A stretch of 64,000 nucleotides of DNA from NCBI GenBank assembly GCA_037951165.1, contig JBBDHG010000101.1, forward strand, positions 1,320,001-1,384,000. The letters run 5' to 3'. Position 1 is the first letter of the stretch, and every line of letters starts with the position of its first letter. The position numbers and the translations under genes were made by a program. Below the pieces are notes generated by a model that worked only from the letters and a program-made list of their open reading frames with translations, had not been told where the DNA came from and searched no databases. The DNA is from Lophius americanus (Eukaryota; Chordata; Actinopteri; Lophiiformes; Lophiidae). Positions 50,378 through 62,140 of the stretch are shown piece after piece.

Positions 50378-53300
50378 CCTTGGTTGTTGTGGTGACTCCA
50401 TCGGACTTGGTGAAGTCTATACTGGCATAGGCTCCGTTCTCTAGCACAGGCATCGTACCGGTCACCGCTGAGTTCCCGTTGCTGCCACTAGCTCCCGTTG
50501 CCATGGCTTCCTTGTTACTCCCATCCTCCCTTAGCTCCAAGGCGATGTAATTCAGGCCGTTCTGGTAGCCGACAGACATGTTCCTGCACATTCTGCCTGC
50601 TCCGGGCCCCACAGAGGAAGAAGAGGCTGATGTCCCAGAGGCCGTGCCCATTTCCATTGATCTCACTGGAGAATGATGAGCAGGCAAGTCCCCTAGACCC
50701 TCCACAGACATCCACATACTGTCAAAAGATGCTGAGCTGGCCCATCTGGAAGCCTGGCCCTCTGGTAGGCAAGACCCATTAGGAGAAGTGGGGTTGACCA
50801 GTGTGGGGTGGGTGGCTGAAGAAGAGGAGTCAATTCCTCCTCCTGAGGGAGTTGAATTAGAGGAGGAAGTAGAGGAGAACGTCTCAGAGCTGTGTCTCCT
50901 CCTGCCTTGGTGGTCTGCCCTAATCACCTTAGGTTCCAGCTGGTGTGTTGGCGTCCTTTCTGGGCTTGATGGAGGAAGAGGAGAATCAATGGATAAGGAG
51001 GAGGTGGAGGGGTCATGGCTGTATCGTCCCTCCATCACACAGAGATGCTGCAACATGGCTGTGGGGCTTGTTTGCGTCCTCTCACCTCTGATGAGGTTAA
51101 ATGTCATGTCCGTGTAGTCATCCATTGACCTCCAGTGACCTCCTGCAGGGACTCCAGGAGAGGCCAGCGCTCCTGGATTGCTAGCCAGGGGTCGAATGTA
51201 GCTGGGTGGGTTCCAGGGGGCAACAAGGCTCGGTCTGGGAGAATGGCTTTTACCCAGACATACAGCGGTGTCCTGCTGATCTGCCCCCACATCCACACTC
51301 ATATAGTCCTGGTGAGTTTGGGGGTGAGGAGTGGATCCATGAAGGTCAATGGGCCCAAGGGAAGGCGCTTCATCTTGGGCAGAGAGAGGATATGCCGGGG
51401 GCTGCTGTTGGTGGGGGTAGTGATCCCGAAACTCAATGTTGATATACTCTCCTGGACTGGAAGGTCCCCCAGATGAGTTTACAGTGGAGGGGACAGAGGT
51501 GGATGGGCCTGCAGACACAATGGAGGGTTCACTAACCGGACCGTGGAAACTTCGTCTGCCAAGAGGGAGGCGATTGGGCCGCACCACACGTCGGTCAGCC
51601 ATTGCAGCAGTTGTATGGTGAGCACCATAAGGTGGAGGTGGGTGAGAGGGAGTGAAGTTGCTACTGCCTCCTCCACCTCTCTTCTCTGGCATTGAAATGG
51701 AAGCTGTTGCAACTGATGAATATACTGGCTTGGCAGGAGAACACATGGGAACATACTCTTTCTCATCCCTTTCTCTTGTTGGGGCCTTGTAGGAGCGAGG
51801 GAGGGAGAAATAAGGGCTGTAAGACTTTGAAGCAGCCTCAGGTGATCCAGGTGTGTAATAGCCGCTACTCCCTTCATTTGAGAGCTTACGCCCCCCACTG
51901 CTACTGTATGACATGTCCATGTATTCTCCATTTTCTGGTCTCTCTGCTATGCTGTCACCTCCACTGATGCCTACCATGCTGGAGCTGCTGTGAGTACTTG
52001 GTGAAGCATGTCCTGGAGAAGGGGAGCCGCTACTGCCCCCTGGGAGCATCATCATGTAGCCGTGGGAGTCAGCGGAGGATTGGGAATTAAGCTGGGAGTG
52101 GGGGTGAGCTGAACGAGGTGCTATAGCTGGACTGTGAAAATGTGGAGAATGGGATATGTGGTGGGAGTAAGAACTGGGTTGCATAGGCATGTAGTCGGGA
52201 GGAGTGTCCCGTAGCGACGCAGCAACACCACACATCATGGGCATGTAGCCGCTGTCTTCCTTGGCAGCAGTAGAGGAGGAAAGGGGTGGGCGCTCACTGC
52301 CAGCCTCGATCCGGGAGAGCGTAGAGGGACGGCTCTGCTGGCTGTGCTCGGAGCAGGAGCTGTAGTCAGAGCGGAGCGAGGATGAGGAGGAGGATGGCCC
52401 GCCACGAAGCAGTCCACTGCCAAATGGCAACACGTCTGATCCCTCATCCAATGAGAAATTGGTTTGGGTCATTTTCTGGTAAACAGTCACGCCAGCGCCA
52501 CCAGTTGCTCCACCGGCTGGTCTTGAGAATGAGTGAGTCCTCCTTCTCAGTGATGAAGACTGGCGTTCATCTTCCGTTGTTGACGAGCTCTCGTCCCGTG
52601 GTGTGTCACCTCCACTGTTATTTCCAGAGCTACCGCTGGTGCAGAAGACCTCCCGGTTCCAGCTCATAGCCATGTAATCATTTAAACAGTTCTCTTCTCT
52701 GATTGGTGGGGTGTTCCCCAAAGAGTCTGGTGTGTTACTTCGCACACGAAAGTAGCGGAAGTCACCAGGACTGGAGCCATATTCATCTGAAGAGTTGAAC
52801 CCGCCATCAGATGGTGAACCACATATCGAGGCGCTGGATGGGCGGGTGAGGGTGTCAGACACTGAGCCATGGCCGCTACTGGAGGAAACGCTCACTGGAC
52901 TGGTGGTGGAGTTGAAGTGGGAGACAGGCAGCGAGGCGGAGCGAGCGTGGTAGGCGGATGATGACCCTGGGATGGCTCTGACATAACGTCCACATCCGGT
53001 GTTTGTGCCGACACTTCCTGTGGCGGCACCACTTCCACTGGTGCCATCCCCTTCCTGACGACCAAGGTGGGCTCGTGCTGAATTAAGGTGGACCAGACTT
53101 CCTGTGGTGGAGCGGAATGGCCGGTTCATTGTCCCCTCACCTTCACTGGATGTTCGGAAGCGATAACCACTAGCACCAGAGCTCTTACTTGATGGCGGTG
53201 TACCAACCACAGACTCCGTCCTTGATCTACGCTGTAGTCCAGTCTGGCTAGGTGGCAGGTTGCCCAAGTGGCGGCGTGTCGTGATAAATGGCATAGGGTT

Positions 53301-54488
53301 GGAGCCTGATGACTGGCTCTTACTCCTGGGCCGAAACTCAGCAAAAGCTTTCAGGGCTTTCATCATCTCCAAGATGGTCTCATGCATGTTTTGGGCCACA
53401 ACAGAATCATCCACCTGCATCCATATTTCCCCTGGCCCAATAGAGGAGGAGCGCCCAACCTCAATGAAAAAGAAGCTTTCTGAATGGCCACAACGCCTGA
53501 TATTCATCAACTGTAGGTTAACACAGGGAGTTTCAGAGTTTAACTTGACAAGGTGAATGGTTTTAGTTGAGAGGCATAGCCTGTAAACACCTGTGAGGTT
53601 TTTAGTTTGGCCTAGTCCTTTAGGTTTCACATTTACCTGCCACACCTCTTTGAACACAGTACCAGGGGTGACAGTACCATAACCATCATCTAAATCATCA
53701 GAATCCAAATGCCCTTTTTTGCCCTCACTCATCAGCTCACTCACCGCTACGTACCAGTCCTCTTGCTCCTGCTCATTCTCAGCCACAATGGCAAAGTACT
53801 CGTCCTTAGTATAAAGGGCTATGAGGTGCTTGTTTTTGGAATCCGCCCTCTTGTTAACTGTGAAGCACTGATAGAGGTAAATAACCCTTTTCGGGGGAGA
53901 CGGGGCGGTTGCCCCGCCGCTTGCGGCGGCAGCAGCTGCCGCTCGCAGGCTGTTCCTGAACTTCTTCTCGCTGTCGTAGTACTCCAGGCGGCTCGGTCCG
54001 AGATGGCTGGCAGCCCGAAGCACGAAAAACCTCTTGTGTCCGTGTTTTTGCTTTCTCAAATAGCCACACTTCCGAATATCATCCACTACGTCTGAGGTGT
54101 TGGCGACACTTACAGCCGCGTATACATGGCTGCTGCTGCGGCCAGTGGTGGCGGGGTCCTCAACGGTGTGTACCTGGCTCAGGGATGAGGAGGAAGCTTT
54201 CCTTCCAGGCGACTCTGCGATGTTTTCAACGGGGGGATGCTGCTGTGGAGCCATCTGGTAATGATGGTGATCCTTTGGCGGGTTTTGGTGGCTATGGTGG
54301 AGATGGTTAGAGGGCGGTAGATGTTGATGGAATCGAGAGCCGTCTCCGATGTTAATTAATGGGGAAGGGGGTTCCCCGACCGAGTTGTCTCCGTTTGCAG
54401 CCGTAGCCTTCGCCCTAACATCCTTCTGCTGCGTCTCCACCTTCAACATCGTCGCCTTCCCTTCCTGGTAATTCGTGAAATTTGCCAT
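50378..54488 (-). CDS. irs4: Insulin receptor substrate, IRS4-like, main coding exon
   Basis: An adaptor that docks on activated insulin/IGF receptors and recruits PI3K, GRB2 and SHP2. The exon encodes 1,370 codons plus one base; human IRS4 has about 1,257 residues. Order: a 137-residue Ser/His-rich leader; PH about 138-253 (RKCGYLRKQKHGHKRFFVLR); PTB about 275-385 (EVWQVNVKPKGLGQTKNLTG); a long disordered Ser-rich tail. YxxM PI3K sites: 605, 748, 766, 811 (YMMM), 856, 912 and 1125. YINI (1015) suits GRB2. NYIAL (1314) and YASI (1354) suit SHP2. The loop FRNSLRAAAAAAASGG with RVIYLYQCF matches human IRS4; SDGGFNSSDEYGSSP and the C-terminus recall IRS1 and IRS2. I take the ATG at 54488; the frame stays open four codons further but without an ATG. 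Past the GTGAGT donor the frame reads GEFAQLCVCV and stops. Confidence 0.9.
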
Positions 54489-55080
54489 CAGATAGTACAA
54501 TCAAAGGTCACTTTACTAGCAGGCTAATCCAAGTGGACCTAGACCCCATTCTTGTTTTGGCTAGGCTAGCTAACGTTAGCTCAGATTTGGTTTGAATCCA
54601 CAAGGACCGGTTTTGTATTTCCGTCCAAAATAAAAGTCCTTTTGTGCTTTCAGTGGCGATAAAAGCACTCCAAGTCGGGCTTTATTTCACGAAATGAAGC
54701 CTACCGTGTTCAACATGACCACGTTCAGCGGTACTTCTATAATCGGGAGGATCCGGCTAGCTCTGTTAGCAATCCCTTCACTTCTGTACACATCTCTACG
54801 GGCCAGAGCACAAACAACATATCACTCTCTGCGTCACCGAAAATAAAGGAGGGGTAGCGAGTGCTTTACGGTCGCCCATTGGCTCATCACGTTTTCCAGA
54901 CAGAATTTTAAGCGAATCAAACATGACTGCACTGTATTGCGTCAGTAGCTCTGACCAATAATATGGCAGATAATCTGACTGAAGCTCCAAAATAGGCGGA
55001 AACTTTGTAAGGCTGATCTGAAGTCTGTTATTAGATTTCTTTGCCAATATCAATCAAGCATTAACTGCTAAAGCCGCCGA
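54489..55080 (-). promoter_or_regulatory. Probable irs 5'UTR and promoter region
   Basis: Sequence directly upstream of the irs start. A CCAAT box on the minus strand lies at 54882-54878 (GAGCCAATGGG), and an inverted one (CCAAT on plus) at about 54954. No TATA box stands out. The transcription start cannot be placed from sequence. Confidence 0.35.
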
Positions 55081-55465
55081 TCTCAGATTTGCCGACGAGC
55101 TAGCAAGCCTTTCCCCTGTCGCTGTGAGCATGATCTGGTGTGGAGTCACCTTATTTTGAAAGAATTGCAGTGACATAGAACCATTCATTCACAGGCATTG
55201 TATATGAGAGACCACATTATTTAGATGAGTTGAATAATTACAAAGGATCTTAAAGAAAGTTCCATAATCGATTATAATCACAATAATGTCTACCTAGAGT
55301 AATGTTATATGTCTTTGCAGAGGTTTGCACTCTTCTAGTGTTTTCTCTAGTTGTAGATTGTGATAGTAGTCTGAAGACTGGTCACAATAATGATAATAAT
55401 GATCAGTAGCAACATTTGTATTTTGGGTTGTAAATAGTTACAATAGCTGGTATTATTAATAGAGT
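55081..55465. other. Intergenic, nothing recognised
   Basis: AT-rich, with scattered AATAATGATAATAATGAT-like runs near 55385-55410. No gene or named repeat. Confidence 0.4.
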
Positions 55466-55469
55466 TAGT

Positions 55470-56110
55470 GGTTTGGCATGCCTGGCAACATCATCTTCAA
55501 AATCCTTCAACCAATATATTCACTGTCCCTTCTTTTCACTTGTCTAAACCATTTCAATCTGGCTTCTCTAAACTTTGCTGCAAGACGTCTACACTGGGCT
55601 GTCCCTCATGTGTTTGTTTCAAATCCTGTCCATCCTCGTCATACCCAAAGAAAACCTTAACATCTTCAACTCTGCCACCCGTCTTTTGGTCAGTGCCACC
55701 ATCTCTAAACCATACTGCGTACACCGTTCCCCAGGCTTCCACAAATCTCCACTATAGTGTTGAAAACTAGTTACATATTCCACTTCATCATCTTTAAAGC
55801 TACTCTTACTTTAATCTTACTAATCCTTTGAACTTCCTGATTAGAAATTTTCACATCATTCACCCTCCTCTCGTTTTCTTCATTCAAAAATTCTCCAAAG
55901 TACTTCTATCTTCCCATCACACTTGCCACACTTGTAAGAATATTTCCATCTCTATCCTTAATCACTCTAGCCTGGTGCACATCCTCCCCATCTCGATCAA
56001 TCTGCCTTGCCAATCAATATTAGTCCTTTCCTCCTTCATGAGGGTCCGACATCGTTCACAACTCATCATATCCTTTTGTTTAGCCCCTGCTACCTCACTT
56101 TATGAAGTTT
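55470..56110 (-). mobile_element. RTE/Rex3-like LINE remnant, reverse-transcriptase and 3' parts
   Basis: The plus strand shows antisense phrases of a common fish RTE-type LINE: AATCCTGTCCATCCTCGTCA, AACATCTTCAACTCTGCCACC and GGTCAGTGCCACCATCTC. Then come AACTTCCTGATTAG..., CATCATTCACCCTCCTCTCG and TTTCCATCTCTATCCTTAATC. The order fits the element reversed, with an internal deletion near 55770. It is full of frameshifts. Confidence 0.75.
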
Positions 56111-56149
56111 CTCTTCGTAGTAAAGGATGTAATATTCGTTATGGTTCCA

Positions 56150-56440
56150 TAGATATCCTTGTGACATGTAAGTTGTTCACTTTGACATGTAACCCAATGT
56201 ATCTGTGACATATATTGATGTCTTTGTGACATATACCTTGATGTCTATGACACGTGACTTGATACCTTCATAACTTACTGTATAACTTGATGTATTTTTG
56301 ACTGTAGGAACCTGAACAGTTTTCGGTATGATCCTGATGTCTTCGTAACAGGTGGCTTGATGCATCTGATGTCTTGGATATCTTCGACATCTTTGACATG
56401 GGGCTCGATGTCTTTAATGTCTATGACATGATACATGTGA
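56150..56440. repeat. Degenerate tandem repeat around TTGATGTCTTTGTGACAT
   Basis: About ten loosely conserved units of roughly 20-25 bp contain GATGTCT.TGACAT or CTTGATG, e.g. TTGATGTCTTTGTGACATAT, TTGATGTCTATGACACGTGA and CTCGATGTCTTTAATGTC. Boundaries and period are approximate. Confidence 0.55.
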
Positions 56441-58425
56441 CTTAATGTCAAATTTAATTCTCCTGAGAGTAATACCAATTTCAATGTTAAAGTCAGGGGA
56501 TACAATTTTAGCTGTCTTTCAAATATAGTCATTGAGGGACCTTGGCTATCATGTATTGGTAGTGAGTTCAACATTATTGATAAAAGCTGGTTATTTTCTT
56601 TTGACTGTTTTTGGTAACCTCCAATAAAACACCGGCATATAACCAGAGTTCTTGGAGGCAAATGATGAACAGGTGAGCTGAAGTCTCTCAGTTGCTATGT
56701 GGCACCGCGTTCACCTGAAAGCTGTGATATGACTTATTTCAACAAATTTAACCAGTTTTAACTATGATTCACAATACATATAAAAAGACAAAACTGAATG
56801 TCAGAAAACACTAATAAATAATTTACAGAAAATAAACAACAAATTAAACGTTTCTGTGCTTTAAAAAGTATATAGATAAGAGCTTTCTTTCAAAGGTTAC
56901 TTTCTTGGAAGGTATGTATTATTAATGTTGATGTGGACCTGATGGTTAAAATGAAGCACCTGTGTGAACCTGGACTGTTTTAACTGTATGAACCTGGACA
57001 GTTTAACTGCATGATCCTTCCTCTTTCTAGCATGCTTTAAAACCTTTGCCTACTGACTCCATTATATCTGGTACTCTCCCCAACTATTGAATACGTGTTT
57101 GTCACTCCCCCTCCCCCTCTATGATCCATCTGCAAAAAAAGTCTCTTGGGCATTTCTTTTAGATAATTTACCCAAATTTTTAAAGTACTAACAGCTCTCC
57201 AATCAGTGGACCTCTTAGTCTGCCTGCGGAGCCTTTAGTTTACTAAAACACATTGCTGCTGTAGTCATGTGAGAACCTACTAGTGAGTTTGGGTGCTAGC
57301 CAACCACTGTGTCAGCGAGGGTCAAGCCAGCTGGGGTAACCTCATATGGCCCGCATCCTCTTTGGCTAAAGCTAAACCTTACTTTGGGACAGGTGGTGAA
57401 TTTAGATCGAATCCAGGTCTGTTTAAACTCAAACCTGCGTAATTGGCAACACTTAGAGTTCCTCTTATCGCCACAAGTTTTTTTTTTATTCTGCTACATG
57501 TGGTATTAAATACTTAATTAGAGAATATACATGTTTGACAGCCAAGATCCAAGGCCCAGCTGCGCTTTCGAGCCTGGATGTCATTGAGGACAGCTCCCCT
57601 TGTCCGGGGGAAGTATCAGTGGTCTTCCATGCCTCAGAGAATACAACGACCGACTCTTATAGCCGCTAACACACTTTGCATGCAACAGTTTGCTGGACGT
57701 ATATCTCGAACACCTTTCAGTATCATTAGTGGGATTATGTGTGGTGCAGCTGGCCAAAGTGGGAGTAAAACTTTTCACTATGCGTAGTGTCATGTTTACC
57801 AGTGGAGCTGTGCAGGACCACATGTAGGGACCCACCCCTGAACCTGTCACTACTGTGCAGAGACTTCCCCCTTCTTATCTGTCTTGATGTTTTATTTTTT
57901 CCAACTATCATATGAGCTGTTGTATTACTATTATATCAACTTACTAGTTCCAAAGCTTGACTTGAACTATTTCAATTCCATATAAAATTTTGATCAAATT
58001 TTATTGCATAGGGTCAATGTAGAAGGTCACATATAAAATGATGACTTTCTATGATGCTTTGTCAATGTAAATTGACAAATTTAATTAGTCTGATTACATT
58101 TAATTAATGCAAATTATACAATACTCAAGAAACAATGGGAATTTGCTCAATAAGCTCCATCTGTAACTGGCGGCATAGAAATTCTCAATGCAAAAAGGCA
58201 ATACTACTATGACAAATATTTCTACTAAAGCTATTTATAAAAAACTGTAGCCATGGCAACGTGGAAACCTATATTTGACCAAGGAATATCCCATTGAAAT
58301 CTGGCATCCTATTTGTAAGGGTGACCTGGCCAAGAAAGAAGTATGGAAGTAAAATAATTATGGGTACATTTAGTAAAAACGAAAAATACACAACGCTTTC
58401 ACATTTTACAGTGCAAGGAGTGATA
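56441..58425. other. Intergenic, nothing recognised
   Basis: AT-rich sequence lying between the two RTE-like blocks. It may include unrecognisable LINE debris. No gene supported. Confidence 0.4.
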
Positions 58426-58429
58426 TTAA

Positions 58430-58731
58430 AACCAAGTAAAACAAACAAATTCCAGAAAAATCATGAAAATGAGATCTGGCCGTTTGATGTCCTTTTGAAA
58501 TGTTTCCCAAGCAGTAAGTGCAGCCACCTGAAAGCTCATTCTCCTTAATTTGGTGCGAGGTTGGGCATTGGTCAAGTGCAAGATGTGTTTTGAATGTAGT
58601 TCATAAAGATTTTGTCTTCTGAGTAAATAAGTACTCAAGTAAGAAGGGACCAACCCAAGAAGAGTTCTAAAGATGAAGAACAGCCAGTGTGTATGCCGGC
58701 GTACATATAAAGATGGCCAGTCAGCTGCCAT
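58430..58731 (-). mobile_element. CR1/L2/Rex1-type LINE ORF2 C-terminal fragment
   Basis: The minus strand encodes RRHTHWLFFIFRTLLGLVPS, YLSTYL, and PRTKLRRMSFQVAALTAWETF. This matches the HW..FIYKALLGKLPSYLSS ... ARTELGK.SF..SAPTAWN block found at the C-terminus of fish LINE ORF2 proteins. Confidence 0.75.
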
Positions 58732-58789
58732 ATATAAAGTGCAATGGTGAGTAAGTCCATTGCGTTCAGTGACATATCTTATTGTATCT

Positions 58790-59062
58790 TATCTTTTTGA
58801 AGTCTGCTCTAACCACTACTCTCGCACCCCTGGGGATACTCTCCATCACTTCATCCAACTCACTCAAGAACTTATCTTTCTCTTCCAACTCACAACCAAC
58901 TCGTTGGAAATAAGCACTGAAAACGTTCATTATCACACATCCAATTTCTATATTCATACACATCCCTCTGTCTGACACTCTCTTCACCTCAGAACACAGT
59001 TCACATACTTCTGCCTTAGAATGACCTCAACCCCATTTCTCCTCCAATCATCTCCATGACAG
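58790..59062 (-). mobile_element. RTE-like LINE remnant, endonuclease part
   Basis: The minus strand encodes VFSAYFQRVGCELEEKDKFL, SELDEVMESIPRGARVVV and ADF. This is the apurinic-endonuclease stretch of RTE-type LINEs (AYAPQVGC...EKE.FW.DLDEVVE.IP..E.VVIGADFN). The expected G before ADF is R and the N after it is K, so the active-site region is damaged. It probably belongs to the same element as 55470-56110. Confidence 0.75.
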
Positions 59063-59662
59063 GTTCATACAGGTAACCGTACTAGATTCATACGGTAAAA
59101 ATGTCCAGTTTCATTCAGCGAAAATTTCCTGGTTTCATAAGTGGAACAGTCCAGGTTCATACAGTGAAATATTCCAGTTTCATACAGTGGAACAGTCCAG
59201 GTACATACAGTGAAATATTCCAGGTTCATACAATGGAACAGTCCAAGTTCATACAGTGAAATATTCAAGGTTCATACAATGGAACAGTCCAGGTTCATAC
59301 AGTGAAATATTCCAGATTCATACAATGGAACAGTCCAGGTACATACAGTGAAATATTCCAGGTTCATACAATTGAACAGTCCAGGTTCATACAGTGAAAT
59401 ATTACAGATTCATACAGTGGAACAGTCCAGATACATACAGTGAAATATTCCAGGTTCATACAATGGAACAGTCCAGGTTCATACAGTGAAATATTCCAGG
59501 TTCATACAATGGAACAGTCCAGGTTCATACAGGGAAATATTACAGATTCATACAGTGGAACAGTCCAGGTTCATACAGTGAAATATTCCAGGTTCATACA
59601 GTGAAATATTCCAGGTTCATACAGTGAAATATTCCAGGTTCATACAGTAAAACAGTCCAGTG
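59063..59662 (+). repeat. Minisatellite, 23-bp units in 46-bp alternation
   Basis: Two related 23-bp units, TTCATACAGTGAAATATTCCAGG-like and TTCATACAATGGAACAGTCCAGG-like, alternate head to tail for about 600 bp. At the right end the first unit type repeats three times in a row. The array abuts the RTE endonuclease fragment. Confidence 0.93.
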
Positions 59663-61125
59663 TTTCCTAATGCGTGGTGGTCAGATATAGTGCCAATAAA
59701 ATTTGAACTGCGGAACCGTGAACACAGAGCGCGCCGGTCCAGTGCTTCAAGAAAGAGAGATAGAGAGAGTTATTCTCATGGAGGAGAGGTGAAACGTATT
59801 CAGGTTTACACAGCTCAGTTGCTCAGTTTCAACTTTTAAGGGTCCAAAAAGGAGGTCCACTGGAGGCATCCTTATCCATCCTACCGCTGTACCAACTCCC
59901 TGGCTCCTGTCAACACTGAGATATCTCTTAGGATTCTTGAGCTCGGCACCTTAGCTCTAAGGCTCTGCCTAGCCACCATACGAAAAATGCAAATTTTTGC
60001 CACATGTATTTGCAATCTCATCTGATTCTTTAAGATATTCTACTAATAACACAATCTCTCTGCTGAGGTCCAGCTCTGCTTGGAAGTTATCTTGAATTAT
60101 TTCAAAGCGGTGGGTATTAACAGAAAAAGGGTCCATGTAGACCCAGCTGGCGCCAACCACAACTGCCAAACTTCCAACTTCTGTTGTACATTTAGGATTT
60201 AATGTCACATTAAAGTCAATTCAAATAAACCAAATTGAATCATTTCCAAAAGATGAGAATCGGTTTTCTCAGTGTGTCCTCCTCTCACCCCTTCAACCCA
60301 TTCACCTCTTTGACCTCTTGTTACGGAAAAACTGGACACCGTTGTGACAGCCGAGATTCCAGCCTCAACTCTCCTACAATGAAGGCTTACTACCAGTTGA
60401 GCCGACAGACAACCCAACTCTCCCCTGAGGAAATATCAGCTGCTTTTCAAAGCAAGCCTGGCTCCGTTGACCTCCCTCAGGCAATCACAGCCACAAACGC
60501 CTCTGAACCTTTCACGTGCTAACATTACTGCTGTGAGAACAACAAAACTTATCTCACCCCGTTTGTGTCAAACTGCCAAATAAAACCATAAATAAACCTG
60601 ATTTCACTTCTTGTTCTGACATTCCTAACTTGTTAACATGTGTTTAGTAGAGTGACACCATCATGCATCACTGAGTAATTGTGCAAACGATAGGCGTGAT
60701 CATGTCAAGCTCTACACTTTTTAGTAAAACAAGGAATTTTCTAACATAAGGATTGAAACACAAAAGGCTAATTTCAAATTTAAAAATGTGTATGGATATG
60801 GATAGAGCTTATTATTTTATATATGTCTGTGCATGTTATTGGAGAGAGTACGGATATGAACGAAATGGATGAGACAGAATAATACCACTGGAAATCATTG
60901 GGGGCAGTCCCACCCCAATTCAAGGTGGACCAAACAAATGCCAACGGAAACAATTAAGAAAAAGAAAAAAGCGCGGTCACGTCGGCAGCTACCGGGCTGG
61001 CAGACGTTGACAGCACTCACTGCATGTGCATATGCAAAGAGCCAATATGTCTGTTCTTATTCTTGCCACATGACCATGAATAAACTATATTTCCGATCTA
61101 GGACCACATTGAAAGTGACTGAAAC
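59663..61125. other. Intergenic, nothing recognised
   Basis: Short open frames only, e.g. near 60235, without family resemblance. No gene supported. Confidence 0.4.
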
Positions 61126-61129
61126 CTGA

Positions 61130-62140
61130 TTTGATAATCAGATATCAGATCAGACGTTACACTGCCAACTACTGGCCTGGCATGCAAAGATCCTCGATCC
61201 TTTGGAAGAGACTTATCGTTTTGACACCACCAAGAGGTCTAATGGAGGATGTTCAGAAGAGCATTGTGGACTTGTTCTGGTCTGGGAAGCACTGGATCCG
61301 GTCAGAAGCCCTCTACCTGCCTGTGGCTGAAGGAGGGCAGGGACTGATAAGTATTCAGTCGAAAATAGCGTCTTTCAGACTTCAAACGGCACCAAGACTG
61401 TCGTACAGCTGTGGGCAGAGCAGGTGTGAAATAGCGTGTGTGCTGCAGAGGAGAGCTGGGAGATTGGGCTATGATAAACATCTGTTCCTTCTGCAACCAG
61501 ACTAAGTGGACCACACAGAGTTGACCCCCTTCTACATATGTGTTTTGCAGTCCTGGCAGATTCTCAAAAAAACTCGAGACACAAACGAAACCCCTGGCAT
61601 GTGGTTGTTTGAGGAACCTTTGATTTTTAATAGCTTAACAAGGACTCAAAAACACTGGAGTCTGCTAGCCTACGGACAAAAACTCAGCTGGCTGCACCAA
61701 ACTGGGACATCCGATAAAGATGACATCGTCATCAAAGGACGTACTCAGAAGGAGCAGCAACATCACGTCCATCAGGCTAATAAACCAAGTGGTAGCGGAG
61801 GTTTGGGCTGCCCTCCCTGCCAAAACATCTAAGGACCTTTGGAGTGAGCAGAACTCTGAATGAACAATTGAGTGAAGGGTGTGAGTACAGCTTCCCCTCT
61901 CTGTCCATCACCCCAGCCCTGGGGGAGTGGCACGAGGGAGAAAAACCACTGCTGTCCCTTACAACCCCTCCCCAGGAGAAATTTCAAAACATAAAGAGAA
62001 AAGCCATCTACCATATTTGTGCAAAAGCTCTCAAGCTGCGGTCTCTGGTTGGTCTAAGGGAGTCGAAGTGGACTGAGTTTTTCGGTCCAGACTTTGGACA
62101 GTTTGGTCCAGCGCTCTCTGCTGGTTGAAACTCCTCTATG
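61130..62140 (+). mobile_element. L1/Tx1-type LINE ORF2 C-terminal fragment
   Basis: Successive frames encode PPRGLMEDVQKSIVDLFWSG and LYLPVAEGGQGLISIQSKIA, then LRRAGRLG-like sequence. Next come PFYICVLQSWQILKKTRDT and WLFEEPLIFN, and finally CEYSFPSLSITPALGEW. This is the C-terminal half of a Tx1-type ORF2 (LP.GL...Q..L.DFFWSG.HW....LYLP..EGGQGL). Stops and frameshifts at about 61504 and 61830 make it inactive. Confidence 0.78.

Noticed and set aside
50498..54095. Several 60-150-codon open frames on both strands inside the irs exon
   Set aside because: They are shadows of the IRS reading frame, produced by GC- and Ser-rich coding sequence. None shows family resemblance.
50378..54488. Assignment to irs1 or irs2
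   Set aside because: Some blocks resemble both, but the poly-Ala PH loop and YLYQCF wording match IRS4 best. Not fully excluded without a tree.
59063..59662. CRISPR-like array
   Set aside because: Units are contiguous with no unique spacers, in a eukaryotic setting. It is a minisatellite.
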